Below are positions 25,874 through 34,285 of a stretch of DNA of 64,000 nucleotides, one piece after another. How positions within the stretch are numbered: position 1 is the stretch's first letter; every line of letters begins with the position of its first letter. The notes beneath the pieces are model-generated. The model saw only the letters and a program-made list of their open reading frames with translations. It ran no database searches and was not told the origin of the DNA. The stretch spans positions 1,116,001-1,180,000 of the forward strand of contig NZ_CP012264.1 in the NCBI RefSeq assembly GCF_001277255.1. Reading direction: 5' to 3'. The DNA comes from Cronobacter condimenti 1330 (lineage in GTDB: Bacteria > Pseudomonadota > Gammaproteobacteria > Enterobacterales > Enterobacteriaceae). Made by a program: the position numbers and the translations under genes.

Positions 25874-27298
25874 TTAGACCACGCCTCGTGCCGCTGGCGC
25901 GCGCGTCTCCATCAGCTGTTGCCAGAGCGGCTGTAAGCGGCTAAATGCCTCCTCCAGCTGCGCGGTTTCAAGCGTAAATGGCATGCGCAGGTAGCGCTCA
26001 AACGCGCCATCAACGCCAAAACGGTTACCGGCGCCAAGATGAATGCCGAGCCCTTCTGCACTTGCGGCGAAAAGCGTTGCCAGCGGGCGCGGCAGCTCCA
26101 CCCAGAATGACAATCCCCCTTGCGGTAACGTACTGCGCCACTGCGGAAAATAGCGCTGCATAGCCTCGAAGCAGGCGTCGCGACGCACCTTAAGCGCCGC
26201 CCGACGTGGCGGCAGAAAATGGGCAGACTCTTCAATCAGCGTGGCAACAGCAAGCTGTTCCAGCAGCGGCGAACCGAGATCGAGCGTGTCGCGCATTTGT
26301 ACCAGCGAGGCGATGGTACGCGTGCTTGCGCGTATCCAGCCGAGACGCAGCCCGCCCCAGAAGCTTTTGCCCGCCGACCCCAGGGTAATGACTTCATCCT
26401 GGGTGTCGAAAGCGGCGAGCGGCGCCGGTGGCGCCTCTTCGTACCAGAGATCAACCATGGTTTCATCGACGACCAGCGTTGTGCGGCTGGCAGAGGCGGC
26501 AGCGACCACCCGTTCGCGGGTAGCGGCGTCCATACAATGGCCGGTTGGATTGTGGTAATCAGGAATGAGATACGCAAGGCGCGGTGATGTCTGGGCAAAG
26601 GTCGCGGCCAGGCCGTCCGGGTCCCATCCGTATTGCGGCAGAGACACCGGCACCGGGCGGCACGACGCACCGCGAATCGCAGCGATAGCGAGCGGATACG
26701 TCGGGTTATCCACCACTACGCGGTCACCAGGGCCGGTCAGCAGCCGTAAAATGAGCGCGAACCCGCTCACCGCGCCGTTAACCAGCATCACCTGATCGGC
26801 GCGGGTAGGCAGACCGCGTGCGCCGTAGCGGGCGGCGATAATTTCGCGCAGGCGTAGCAGGCCGTGCGGATCGTAACCGGTATGGCCAAGGTAGTCCGGC
26901 AGTTGCGCGACCGCGCGCTGGCAGGCCTGTAATACCTCCGGGCCCGCGCTCAGCGCGGCGGTGGAGAGATCGAGCGCGCCGCCGCTGCCCGTCAGCGTCG
27001 GCACCGACGCGCTGCCGGCGGGAAGGGCGATAGCGGAGCCCGCGCCATGACGGCTTACCAGGAATCCTTCATCGCGCAGCAGCCCCAGCGCGTTCGCAAC
27101 CGTCGTTCGGCTGACGCCAAGTGCGCTCGCCAGTTCCCGTTCGCCCGGCAAACGGCTGGCAAGCGGCAGACGGCCATCCAGGATCACCAGACGCAGCGCC
27201 TGAGCGAGCTGGCGATAAACCGGCAGGCGAGCCTGTTCCTGCTGCCAGCGGCCAAGCAAGCGCAGCAGCGAGGCCGCGCCAGTGCGACGAGTATTCAT
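25874..27298 (-). CDS. MocR-type (GntR plus aminotransferase) regulator, YczR-like
   Basis: 474 residues. A GntR winged helix (about 22-90, LPGERELASALGVSRTTVANALGLL) is joined to a fold-type I aminotransferase domain (about 115-460) that should bind PLP at the Lys of SAGKSFWGGLRLGW (near 327). MocR regulators usually sense PLP or an amino compound and control a divergent gene. The divergent gene here codes for a YczE-type membrane protein, the arrangement of the YczR subgroup known in Firmicutes and others. Not part of this region in E. coli. Confidence 0.88.
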   Translation of the reverse strand: MNTRRTGAASLLRLLGRWQQEQARLPVYRQLAQALRLVILDGRLPLASRLPGERELASALGVSRTTVANALGLLRDEGFLVSRHGAGSAIALPAGSASVPTLTGSGGALDLSTAALSAGPEVLQACQRAVAQLPDYLGHTGYDPHGLLRLREIIAARYGARGLPTRADQVMLVNGAVSGFALILRLLTGPGDRVVVDNPTYPLAIAAIRGASCRPVPVSLPQYGWDPDGLAATFAQTSPRLAYLIPDYHNPTGHCMDAATRERVVAAASASRTTLVVDETMVDLWYEEAPPAPLAAFDTQDEVITLGSAGKSFWGGLRLGWIRASTRTIASLVQMRDTLDLGSPLLEQLAVATLIEESAHFLPPRRAALKVRRDACFEAMQRYFPQWRSTLPQGGLSFWVELPRPLATLFAASAEGLGIHLGAGNRFGVDGAFERYLRMPFTLETAQLEEAFSRLQPLWQQLMETRAPAARGVV

Positions 27299-27303
27299 AA
27301 GCA

Positions 27304-27325
27304 GTCCACTTTATCAAAACTGGAC
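27304..27325. promoter_or_regulatory. Candidate MocR operator
   Basis: GTCCA-N12-TGGAC inverted repeat in the 86-bp divergent space. MocR proteins often use direct repeats as well, so the true site may extend beyond it. Confidence 0.4.
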
Positions 27326-27384
27326 CTTAATCTTAGGCGTGCTGGCTTTAAAGTAGTAGCCAATTAACTGGCGAGGGAAAAAGT

Positions 27385-28002
27385 ATGTGGCGTCGTTTAC
27401 TTCAGCTGTATGTCGGGCTTGCGCTGTATGGCGTCTCAACGGCGATGTTTGTCAGGGCCAATCTCGGTACCGATCCGTGGAACGTCTTTCACCTGGGCGC
27501 AGCGCGGCTGTTGTCGCTGAATATCGGCCTGGTAATTATCGGCGTCGGCGTGCTGGTGCTGCTGCTGTGGGTACCGCTGCGCCAGCGGCCAGGTCTTGGA
27601 ACGATCAGCAACGTTATTATGATTGGCCTTGCAGCGGATGCGGCGCTGGCCCTGCTGCCCGCGCCATCGTCGCTGGTGTTGCGCAGCGCATTGCTTATCG
27701 CGGCGGTGGTGGTAAATGCGCTCGCGACCGGCATGTATATCGGCGCAGGCTTTGGCGCAGGCCCGCGTGATGGCCTGATGACAGGCATTCATGCCCGCAC
27801 CGGCTGGTCGGTGCGCAGCATCCGCACCGCTATCGAAGTCTCAGTGCTGCTGGCGGGTTGGGCGATGGGTGGTACGCCTGGCGTCGGCACCGTGGTCTAT
27901 GCGCTCGCGATTGGGCCGCTTATCCAGCTTTGCCTGCCCTGGTTTCAGCCACGGCGCGCAGCGCCGTTGACGCCTGGCATGGCGGTGGTTGAAAAAGGGT
28001 AG
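27385..28002 (+). CDS. YczE/YyaS/YitT-family membrane protein
   Basis: 205 residues with five or six hydrophobic helices. The N-terminal ALYGVSTAMFVRANLGTDPW and the GAGFGAGPRDGLMTGI motif near residues 113-128 are typical of the YczE family. Function is unknown; family members occur beside MocR regulators and, in Bacillus, near sfp. Being divergent from the MocR gene suggests it is its target and possibly a transporter. Small-metabolite transport is inference. Confidence 0.8.
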   Translation: MWRRLLQLYVGLALYGVSTAMFVRANLGTDPWNVFHLGAARLLSLNIGLVIIGVGVLVLLLWVPLRQRPGLGTISNVIMIGLAADAALALLPAPSSLVLRSALLIAAVVVNALATGMYIGAGFGAGPRDGLMTGIHARTGWSVRSIRTAIEVSVLLAGWAMGGTPGVGTVVYALAIGPLIQLCLPWFQPRRAAPLTPGMAVVEKG

Positions 28003-28059
28003 GATCGCCTTTTCCCCGCGCTGCGTTATGCTGTTAGTTTCTGCTGGCGAGGAACTGCG

Positions 28060-28887
28060 ATGTTGAACCACGGAACTCTGCGCGCGCTGCCTGCGTGGCA
28101 CTGGAGCAGCGAGGCGCTGGCCGCCATGCTGTGTCGCTGTTTTGACGGCTATCTGGTGCCATTCCAGCTTGATGGCGCGGCTTTTGCCCACCGCTTTGGC
28201 GCAGAGAATGTCTGCCTGAACGCAAGCCGCATCTGGCTTGAAGCCGATAACGTCGTTGCGCTGGCATTAATCGCCCGGCGCGGCTGGCGTAGCCGCCTTG
28301 CCGCATTTGCCATTCACCCGGACTGGCGCGGTAAAGGCGTGGGCAAGACGCTGATGATGCAGTTACTGGATGAGGCGCACGAGCGCGGCGATAAAAGCAT
28401 GACGCTTGAGGTGATCGTCGGCAACGATGCGGGGCAGGGGCTGTACGAACGCGTGGGGTTTGTGTGCCAAAGGACGCTGGTTGGCTTTCAGGCGCACAGC
28501 CCGGCGGCGTTTGTGGAGACTCAGGCGCTTGTGCCCTGCGATCCGCATGAGGTAGCGCAAAGAATGGCGTCGCAGGCGGATGACCTGCCATGGCTGATGG
28601 CCCCTGAAACCGCGCAGGCCCTGCCGGGAAGTGGGTTTTCGCTGGAGGACCAAGCATACGCGATTGTCGCCACCGTGTATGCCCAGCCGCAACTGCGCGC
28701 GCTGTGGGTTGCGCCGCAAGCCCGGCGTGAAGGACGCGCCCGGCAGTTGTTATCGTTACTGCATGAGCGGTTTCCGGGGCTAATGACACCGGTCGCCATT
28801 GAGCAGCGCCTTGCGCCGCTTTTCGAACAGAGCGGCTATCGCATTCAACCGGTGCGTCAGTATGAGATGCGCCATTCGCTGGCCTGA
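28060..28887 (+). CDS. GNAT-family acetyltransferase, apparently with two GNAT modules
   Basis: 275 residues. The first module (about 50-150) has the acetyl-CoA motif HPDWRGKGVGKTLM and the typical NDAGQGLYERVGF end. The second (about 185-270) repeats the pattern in a weaker form (WVAPQARREGRARQLL, then QSGYRI) and may have lost activity. The substrate is not predictable. It ends 5 bp from convergent pdeB. The gene lies 57 bp after the yczE-like gene and may be cotranscribed. Confidence 0.8.
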   Translation: MLNHGTLRALPAWHWSSEALAAMLCRCFDGYLVPFQLDGAAFAHRFGAENVCLNASRIWLEADNVVALALIARRGWRSRLAAFAIHPDWRGKGVGKTLMMQLLDEAHERGDKSMTLEVIVGNDAGQGLYERVGFVCQRTLVGFQAHSPAAFVETQALVPCDPHEVAQRMASQADDLPWLMAPETAQALPGSGFSLEDQAYAIVATVYAQPQLRALWVAPQARREGRARQLLSLLHERFPGLMTPVAIEQRLAPLFEQSGYRIQPVRQYEMRHSLA

Positions 28888-28892
28888 CGACC

Positions 28893-30449
28893 TCAGGCGA
28901 CGCCGTGGTGTTTACACCAGTCGATGAATGCCGCGGCAGGCAGTGCTTTACTGTAGAGCCAGCCCTGTGCGTACTGTACGCCGTGTTCGCGCAGCCACTG
29001 CGCCTGGCTTTCGTTTTCCACGCCTTCGGCCACCATTTCAAGCTTCAGCGTTTTCGCCATTTCGATGATGTGTGGCGTCACGGTTTTGTATTCCAGCGCA
29101 TCGACGAAGGACTTGTCGATTTTCAGGATATCAACATCCAGGTCTTCAAGATAACTCAGGCTCGAATAGCCCGTGCCGAAGTCGTCGATGTAAATTTTAT
29201 GGCCCGCCGCGCGCAGGCGCTCAATAACCGGCCCGCTTAAGCCAGGGTCTGCAAAACCGCGCTCGGTGATTTCCAGCGCCAGCTGGTGCGACGCGACGCC
29301 ATGCTGCGCCAGCGCATCGCTGAACATATCGACAAACTGCGGTTCATGCAGATCAAACGCCGAGATGTTAATGGAGATGTGTTGCTGCGGGTGCGCGCGT
29401 AGCCAGTCGCCCAAATCATGCAGGACATTGTGCACAATCTGGCGGGTCAGCGGGCCAATCAGCCCGGTCTGCTCGGCAAGCGGGATGAAGATATCCGGCG
29501 TCAGCATACTCCCATCCGGTTGCGGCCAGCGGATCAGCGCTTCTGCGCCCATGGGATTCTCATCCGCCAGACGAATAATCGGCTGGTAGTGCATAACCAG
29601 TTCATTGTTATTGATGCCATCCTGCAGGCGATAGCGCGGCGATTGCAGGCGGCGTAACAGGCGCAGCAGCCAGAATGCGGCCGCGAGGCTGATGAAAATA
29701 CCGGCCGGCAGCCAGATGAGCTGGAGTTTGCGGATCTCCGCCGTCTGCGGTGCCTGCGAAGCCCACGCCACGACGGCGATGCCGGAAGCCGGTTCGCGGT
29801 GGATCAAATAAATATTGCCTTTGTATTCGATTTTTTCCGCGTTGCTCTCGCGCGCCAGTTTCCAGACCTCCAGATCGAAAGGGCTGCTGCTGGTAAGGAT
29901 TCGGTTACGCGGTAAGCCGATGATCGCCGTATTAATCGGCCAGGCGCTAAACGGGATAAGATCGATAAACGAAGTGGGATCGATAAGCACCAGATGCGGC
30001 GCCTGGCCCACCATGATCATCGGCGTCGGCATGGCAAGATCGTTCTGGTTACTAAACCAGATGGCGTAGTGGGATTTGTTAATCCAGGTGGGTGGCGGCA
30101 GCGGTTTTGAGATACTGCGCCCGGCCAGCGACGAACAGAGCGGCGTCATATCCTTCTGATACACCACCTCCTGCACGTGGCGAAAGATAAACGATGTGCG
30201 CCGCATGGCCAGCAGGTGCGCCTCGCTGCATGGCTCGCCCTGAAAGCGATTGATTTGCGTCAGCGCGGCTTTCGCCTGCCGCATGATGTCGTTGGTGCGG
30301 ATCAGGGTGCGTTCCGTGTAAGCATCCAGCTCCAGCATGAAATGCTCTTCGGCCTGATGACGGGCGAGCCAAAAACTGAAGATGACAGGCAGCAAAACAC
30401 TGAGTAACAGCACACCTGTTACTATCCTTATCAGTCTTGCGATGGTCAC
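28893..30449 (-). CDS. pdeB: PdeB-like c-di-GMP phosphodiesterase with CSS sensor
   Basis: About 518 residues from a GTG at 30449, which aligns the N-terminal membrane helix (ending GVLLLSVLLP) with E. coli PdeB/YlaB; the frame is open 29 codons further upstream. The periplasmic CSS-motif domain (about 30-235) has the paired cysteines in EPCSEAH and PLCSSLAG that, reduced or processed, switch related enzymes on. A second helix lies near 240. The EAL domain (about 265-515) has GAEALIRW, DDFGTGYSS and KIDKSFV, all intact, so hydrolysis of c-di-GMP is likely. Confidence 0.9.
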   Translation of the reverse strand: MTIARLIRIVTGVLLLSVLLPVIFSFWLARHQAEEHFMLELDAYTERTLIRTNDIMRQAKAALTQINRFQGEPCSEAHLLAMRRTSFIFRHVQEVVYQKDMTPLCSSLAGRSISKPLPPPTWINKSHYAIWFSNQNDLAMPTPMIMVGQAPHLVLIDPTSFIDLIPFSAWPINTAIIGLPRNRILTSSSPFDLEVWKLARESNAEKIEYKGNIYLIHREPASGIAVVAWASQAPQTAEIRKLQLIWLPAGIFISLAAAFWLLRLLRRLQSPRYRLQDGINNNELVMHYQPIIRLADENPMGAEALIRWPQPDGSMLTPDIFIPLAEQTGLIGPLTRQIVHNVLHDLGDWLRAHPQQHISINISAFDLHEPQFVDMFSDALAQHGVASHQLALEITERGFADPGLSGPVIERLRAAGHKIYIDDFGTGYSSLSYLEDLDVDILKIDKSFVDALEYKTVTPHIIEMAKTLKLEMVAEGVENESQAQWLREHGVQYAQGWLYSKALPAAAFIDWCKHHGVA

Positions 30450-30610
30450 GATTGCAGCCTGCCCGTCATGAAGAAAAAAGTGCGGAGTACATTTAGCGTA
30501 GTGGGGGATAATGGCTTTTGCGACGGCCGGTCGCATTGATTTCGCTTAGGGTTGTGGCAAAAAAGCGAGAAATTCGGCGTGTCGCGCAGACCGCGCCGAA
30601 CCCTTAACAC

Positions 30611-31285
30611 TCAGCGGCGGTGCGCGAGACGCCTGACCACCTGGTCGCCGAGCGTCTGCACGCCCTGCACCAGAGCCACCAGAATCAAGACGGTGGCAAA
30701 CATCACTTCATTATTAAAACGCTGGTAACCGTAGCGGATGGCGAGATCGCCAAGCCCGCCGCCGCCGATAACGCCCGCCATGGAAGAAAAACCGATTAGC
30801 ATGACGACGGTCAGCGTGACACCCGCCAGCAGCGCGGGCAGCGCCTCTGGCAACAGCGCTTTACTGATCACATGCCAGGCGTTGCCGCCCATCGCGATGA
30901 CCGCCTCGGCGCGTCCATGGTCCACATCATCCAGCGCGTTTTCAACGACGCGCGCAAAGAAAGGAAACACGCCTATCGTAATGGGCACCACGGCGGCGGT
31001 GCTGCCAAGCGTGGTGCCGATGATAAGCCGGGTGAGCGGAATAAGCGCAATCAGCAACACGATAAACGGCAGCGAACGGCCAATATTGATAATGCCGCCC
31101 AGCAGAGCGTTAAGCCGGGGCTGCGGGAGAACGCCGTCGCGCCGGGTGATGAACAGCACCACGCCGACCGGCAACCCAATCAGCACCGTCAGTAGTGCCG
31201 CAAGCCCCACCATATAGAGCGTCTCCAGCGTGCCCTGCATCAGCAGCGGCCAGAGCTCCTCAAGGCTCATGCCACTTCGCACCAT
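30611..31285 (-). CDS. MetI-like ABC importer permease
   Basis: 224 residues with five to six membrane helices and the permease signature around EALPALLAG. The ATG at 31285 has GGAGGAG seven bases upstream and is preferred; the alternative at 31270 overlaps the upstream stop as ATGA. Its closest well-known relative is MetI of the D/L-methionine importer, but this is a paralog in an accessory operon, so the substrate may be another sulfur compound. Confidence 0.85.
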   Translation of the reverse strand: MVRSGMSLEELWPLLMQGTLETLYMVGLAALLTVLIGLPVGVVLFITRRDGVLPQPRLNALLGGIINIGRSLPFIVLLIALIPLTRLIIGTTLGSTAAVVPITIGVFPFFARVVENALDDVDHGRAEAVIAMGGNAWHVISKALLPEALPALLAGVTLTVVMLIGFSSMAGVIGGGGLGDLAIRYGYQRFNNEVMFATVLILVALVQGVQTLGDQVVRRLAHRR

Positions 31286-32058
31286 ATTCTCTCCTCCACG
31301 CCGTGACGACGTAAAAAGGCCTGCCAGGCGGCGTTATCGCGTAAAAGCGTCTGGCGCAGTACCGACCAGGGCGCGCTTAAGAGATCCGCGAGTCTGCCGC
31401 TCTCCACCAGTTGCCCGTCTTCCAGCAGCGCCGCGTGATCGCAGATAGCTTTAACGACCTCCAGCTCATGCGTGATAAGCACAATCGTCAGCCCCAACTG
31501 GCGATTGATGTCGGCAAGCAGCGCAAGAACAGACGCGGTGGTCTCCGGGTCCAGGGCGCTGGTGGCTTCATCGCACAGCAGCACCTCGGGGCGCGGAGCC
31601 AGCGCCCGCGCAATGCCGACGCGCTGTTTCTGCCCGCCGGAAAGGCGTGAGGGAAACGCGTCTGCTTTATCTGCAAGCCCCACCAGTTCAAGCAGCGCTG
31701 CCACCCGCTCATGGCGTTCAGCGCGGGGAACGCCCGCAATCTCCAGCGGCACCGCCACGTTGTCGGCCACCGTGCGCGCATGGAGCAGGTTAAAGTGCTG
31801 GAATACCATCGCGGTGCGCTGGCGATGTGCCCGCAGCGCGCGGTTATCGAGGCGCGTGATGTCCACGCCATTCATCAGGATGCGCCCCGTACCAGGCCGC
31901 TCCAGAAGATTAAGGCAGCGCAGAAGCGTGCTTTTCCCTGCTCCGCTGCGCCCCAGAATGCCGTAAATCGCGCCTTGTGGGATGGTGAGCGAGAGGTCAT
32001 CCAGTGCCGGTCGGCCTTCCCCGGCGTAAGTTTTGCTCAGCCCGTCAAGCGTTATCAT
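31267..32058 (-). CDS. MetN-like ABC importer ATPase, short form without NIL domain
   Basis: 263 residues. Walker A is GRSGAGKST (near 36), the signature LSGGQKQR and Walker B VLLCDEAT. Classical MetN has about 343 residues, the last about 90 forming the NIL/ACT domain that binds methionine and shuts down transport. Here that domain is absent, so trans-inhibition by methionine is not expected. It overlaps the metQ-like gene upstream by 4 bp and the permease downstream. Confidence 0.88.
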   Translation of the reverse strand: MITLDGLSKTYAGEGRPALDDLSLTIPQGAIYGILGRSGAGKSTLLRCLNLLERPGTGRILMNGVDITRLDNRALRAHRQRTAMVFQHFNLLHARTVADNVAVPLEIAGVPRAERHERVAALLELVGLADKADAFPSRLSGGQKQRVGIARALAPRPEVLLCDEATSALDPETTASVLALLADINRQLGLTIVLITHELEVVKAICDHAALLEDGQLVESGRLADLLSAPWSVLRQTLLRDNAAWQAFLRRHGVEERIWCEVA

Positions 32059-32867
32059 GATTGCGGGCCCGCGACCGGAATAACGGAGCCGTTGTAATGC
32101 TGGCGAATAAATTCCGCGACCTGCGGCGACTGCAAATCCTTCGCCAGTTCCTTAATGCGCGGGTCGTTTGCGAGCGCCGGCGTCGTCACCAGAATGTTGG
32201 CGTACGGGTTATGATCGGCACGCTCCAGCCCCAGCGCGTCTTTCGACGGCGTCAGCCCGGCCTCGAGCGCGTAGTTGCCGTTGATAACGGCCAGATCCAC
32301 ATCGTCCAGCGAGCGCGGGATCTGCGGCGATTCGATTTCCAGGATCTTCAGCTTCTTCGGGTTTTCCTGAATATCCTTCGGCGTGGCGAGGCTGTTCGCC
32401 GGATCGTTAAACCCGGCCTTGAGCGTAATGAGCCCCTGATTTTGCAGCAAAAACAGCGCGCGGCTGAGGTTAGTCACATTATTCGGCACCGCCACCGTGG
32501 CGCCCTGCGGTACGGATTTGAGATCGTGATATTTGCGCGAGTAGATACCGAGCGGCTCAACATGAACGGTCGCGGCGACGGCGAACGTTTTGCCAAGCGC
32601 TTTCTCCTGATCTTTCAGATAGGGCAGATGCTGGAAATAATTGGCATCGACATCACCGTTCGCCAGCAGTTCGTTGGCGTTTACCCCGCTGGTGAGCTCC
32701 ACAACGTTCAGATCGAGTTGCGGGTCGAGCGTTTTAATGTAATTGAGGATTTCGGCATGCGGCACTGGGTCTGCCGCGATGCGCAGCGGCCCCGCGGCGG
32801 CCTGTGCGCCAGTTATGGTTGAGAAAAGCAGCGCCAGCCCTGCCAGCGTCATTGTGGCTTTGTTCAT
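32055..32867 (-). CDS. MetQ/NlpA-family substrate-binding protein
   Basis: 270 residues with a signal peptide cleaved near AQA-AAG (about residue 23). There is no lipobox cysteine, so it is a free periplasmic protein, unlike E. coli MetQ. NlpA signatures include ADPVPHAEIL, DANYFQHLPYL and VPNNVTNLSRAL. It delivers its ligand, probably methionine or a related organosulfur compound, to the adjacent permease. It follows the oxygenase gene by 23 bp. Confidence 0.88.
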   Translation of the reverse strand: MNKATMTLAGLALLFSTITGAQAAAGPLRIAADPVPHAEILNYIKTLDPQLDLNVVELTSGVNANELLANGDVDANYFQHLPYLKDQEKALGKTFAVAATVHVEPLGIYSRKYHDLKSVPQGATVAVPNNVTNLSRALFLLQNQGLITLKAGFNDPANSLATPKDIQENPKKLKILEIESPQIPRSLDDVDLAVINGNYALEAGLTPSKDALGLERADHNPYANILVTTPALANDPRIKELAKDLQSPQVAEFIRQHYNGSVIPVAGPQS

Positions 32868-32890
32868 GAGGTTTTCCTTGTCCGTTGAGG

Positions 32891-33928
32891 TCAGGCGATC
32901 AGTTCGTGGCTGCCGCGCAGCACGTCACGGTAGTAGCGCTCGGCGACATCCGGGTGTGAACGCAGGCGGCCTTTGAGATAGTTCCAGCCCACGTCGCGCA
33001 GCAGCGGGTTTTGCGGATCGCTCTGAGGGCCATGTGCCTCCCCGGCAAGCGCTGAGGGCAGCGGATAAACCGGCACCACGCCATCAAGACGCGCGCCCAG
33101 GAAAAAGGCGATGGAAAGGCGTTCTTTACCGGCGGGCGGGGAGACGACGCGATGCACCGTGGCGCGCAGATAGCCGTTAGTGGCAAGCTCCAGCAGTTCG
33201 CCGATATTCACCACAAAGCTGCCGGGGAGCGGGGCGGCGTCTATCCACACATCGGGCGCGATCTCTACCTGCAAACCTTTTTCCGTGTCCTGCAACAGGA
33301 AACTTAAGAAGCCGGAATCCTTATGCGCGCCGACGCCCTGATTGCTCTGCGTCTCCTGCTGACCGGGGTAGCGGATGAGTTTAATGTGTTCGTTAGGCTG
33401 TTCGCCGTAGAGGGTATCGAACGCGTCGGGAGCCAGATGCAGCGCCTCGGCGAAGGCGCGAAGCAGCCTCAGTGCCATCTGCGCCATGTCACGCTGAAAG
33501 CGCAGCAGCGCAGGCTTAAGCGTCGGCAGGGCGGCAGGCCACAAGTTCGGCCCCTGCAGGCGGCGCCAGACGGGCGCATTCGCCGCAGGCGTCAGCGCCG
33601 GGCGTTCGGCTCCGATATCAAATTGCTCGCGCCAGTCCGGTTTGCCGCGCGTCAGCTCGGCCGCGGCGCGGTTGTAGCCGCGAAAATGCGGCGAGTGGAT
33701 CATGGCAACCTGCGCTTTTTCATCATCCGGCAGCGCAAAAAAACGGCGCGCTTCATGCTGCACGTCTTCCAGCAGATGGGGGGCGATACCATGATTGATG
33801 ATGTAGAAAAAACCAATATCGCGGGCGGCATAACGCAGATTATCGAGAAACGCGGCGCGGTAGGCCGGGTTCTGGTTAAGCCTTGCGAGATCCAGAATGG
33901 GCAGGGTATGGGGTAAAGCTGTGCTCAT
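32891..33928 (-). CDS. 2-oxoglutarate/Fe(II)-dependent oxygenase (isopenicillin N synthase-like)
   Basis: 345 residues. The iron ligands are seen as HKD in VGAHKDSGF (near 208) and the distal His in ATVHRVVSPP, with the 2-oxoglutarate Arg in ERLSIAFF. The N-terminal DIOX_N part (PILDLARL, GFFYIINHGI) is complete. The start at 33928 has GGAG eight bases upstream. First gene of an operon with metQNI-like genes. Oxidative release of sulfur or conversion of an imported organosulfur compound is an inference from context. Confidence 0.85.
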   Translation of the reverse strand: MSTALPHTLPILDLARLNQNPAYRAAFLDNLRYAARDIGFFYIINHGIAPHLLEDVQHEARRFFALPDDEKAQVAMIHSPHFRGYNRAAAELTRGKPDWREQFDIGAERPALTPAANAPVWRRLQGPNLWPAALPTLKPALLRFQRDMAQMALRLLRAFAEALHLAPDAFDTLYGEQPNEHIKLIRYPGQQETQSNQGVGAHKDSGFLSFLLQDTEKGLQVEIAPDVWIDAAPLPGSFVVNIGELLELATNGYLRATVHRVVSPPAGKERLSIAFFLGARLDGVVPVYPLPSALAGEAHGPQSDPQNPLLRDVGWNYLKGRLRSHPDVAERYYRDVLRGSHELIA

Positions 33929-34004
33929 GGGGCGCTCCGTTAGCAAAAGAAAATAACAATCGGTTATCAGCAAACAGACAGGCACAACAACAGCGCAGAC
34001 GCAT
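33876..34004 (-). CDS. Putative cysteine-rich leader peptide (uORF)
   Basis: A 42-codon ORF that begins MRLRCCCACLF: Cys at codons 5, 6, 7 and 9. It has a near-perfect ribosome site (AAGGAG, six-base spacing), better than that of the next gene, and its stop (33876-33878) lies 50 bp inside the oxygenase gene in another frame. This is the layout of an attenuation leader sensing charged Cys-tRNA. A weak hairpin (ATAAC / GTTAT) followed by a T-rich run lies at about 33945-33967. Not in the ORF catalogues usually made because of its length. Function is inferred. Confidence 0.6.
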   Translation of the reverse strand: MRLRCCCACLFADNRLLFSFANGAPHEHSFTPYPAHSGSRKA

Positions 34005-34217
34005 GGCTTTCTCCTTACAGTAATTTCACAACAACACCCTGCCTGAAAGAAGTACGTACGCCCAATACCGTTCTTTTCTGATTTATAACGTCGCGGGGTA
34101 AAAAGGATTTTCGCCTGGCGCAAAAGCAATTATTTCAAAATGTTTCCAGCAGAAGAGGATTTGTTTTATCCGTCAATGAGTTAAATTTTTGTTAATTTTT
34201 TAACATGCATTCTGACT

Positions 34218-34244
34218 TCAAGTTTGCCGCTGCGCTGCCGTTGA
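34218..34244 (+). promoter_or_regulatory. Sigma-28 (FliA) promoter of the chemoreceptor gene
   Basis: TCAAGTTT (34218-34225), an 11-bp spacer and GCCGTTGA (34237-34244), close to the flagellar class 3 consensus (TAAAGTTT-N11-GCCGATAA), 41 bp before the start. Confidence 0.82.
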
Positions 34245-34285
34245 CCTCAAAGAAGCCCTCTTTGACCCTTTCCAGGTGAATAACA

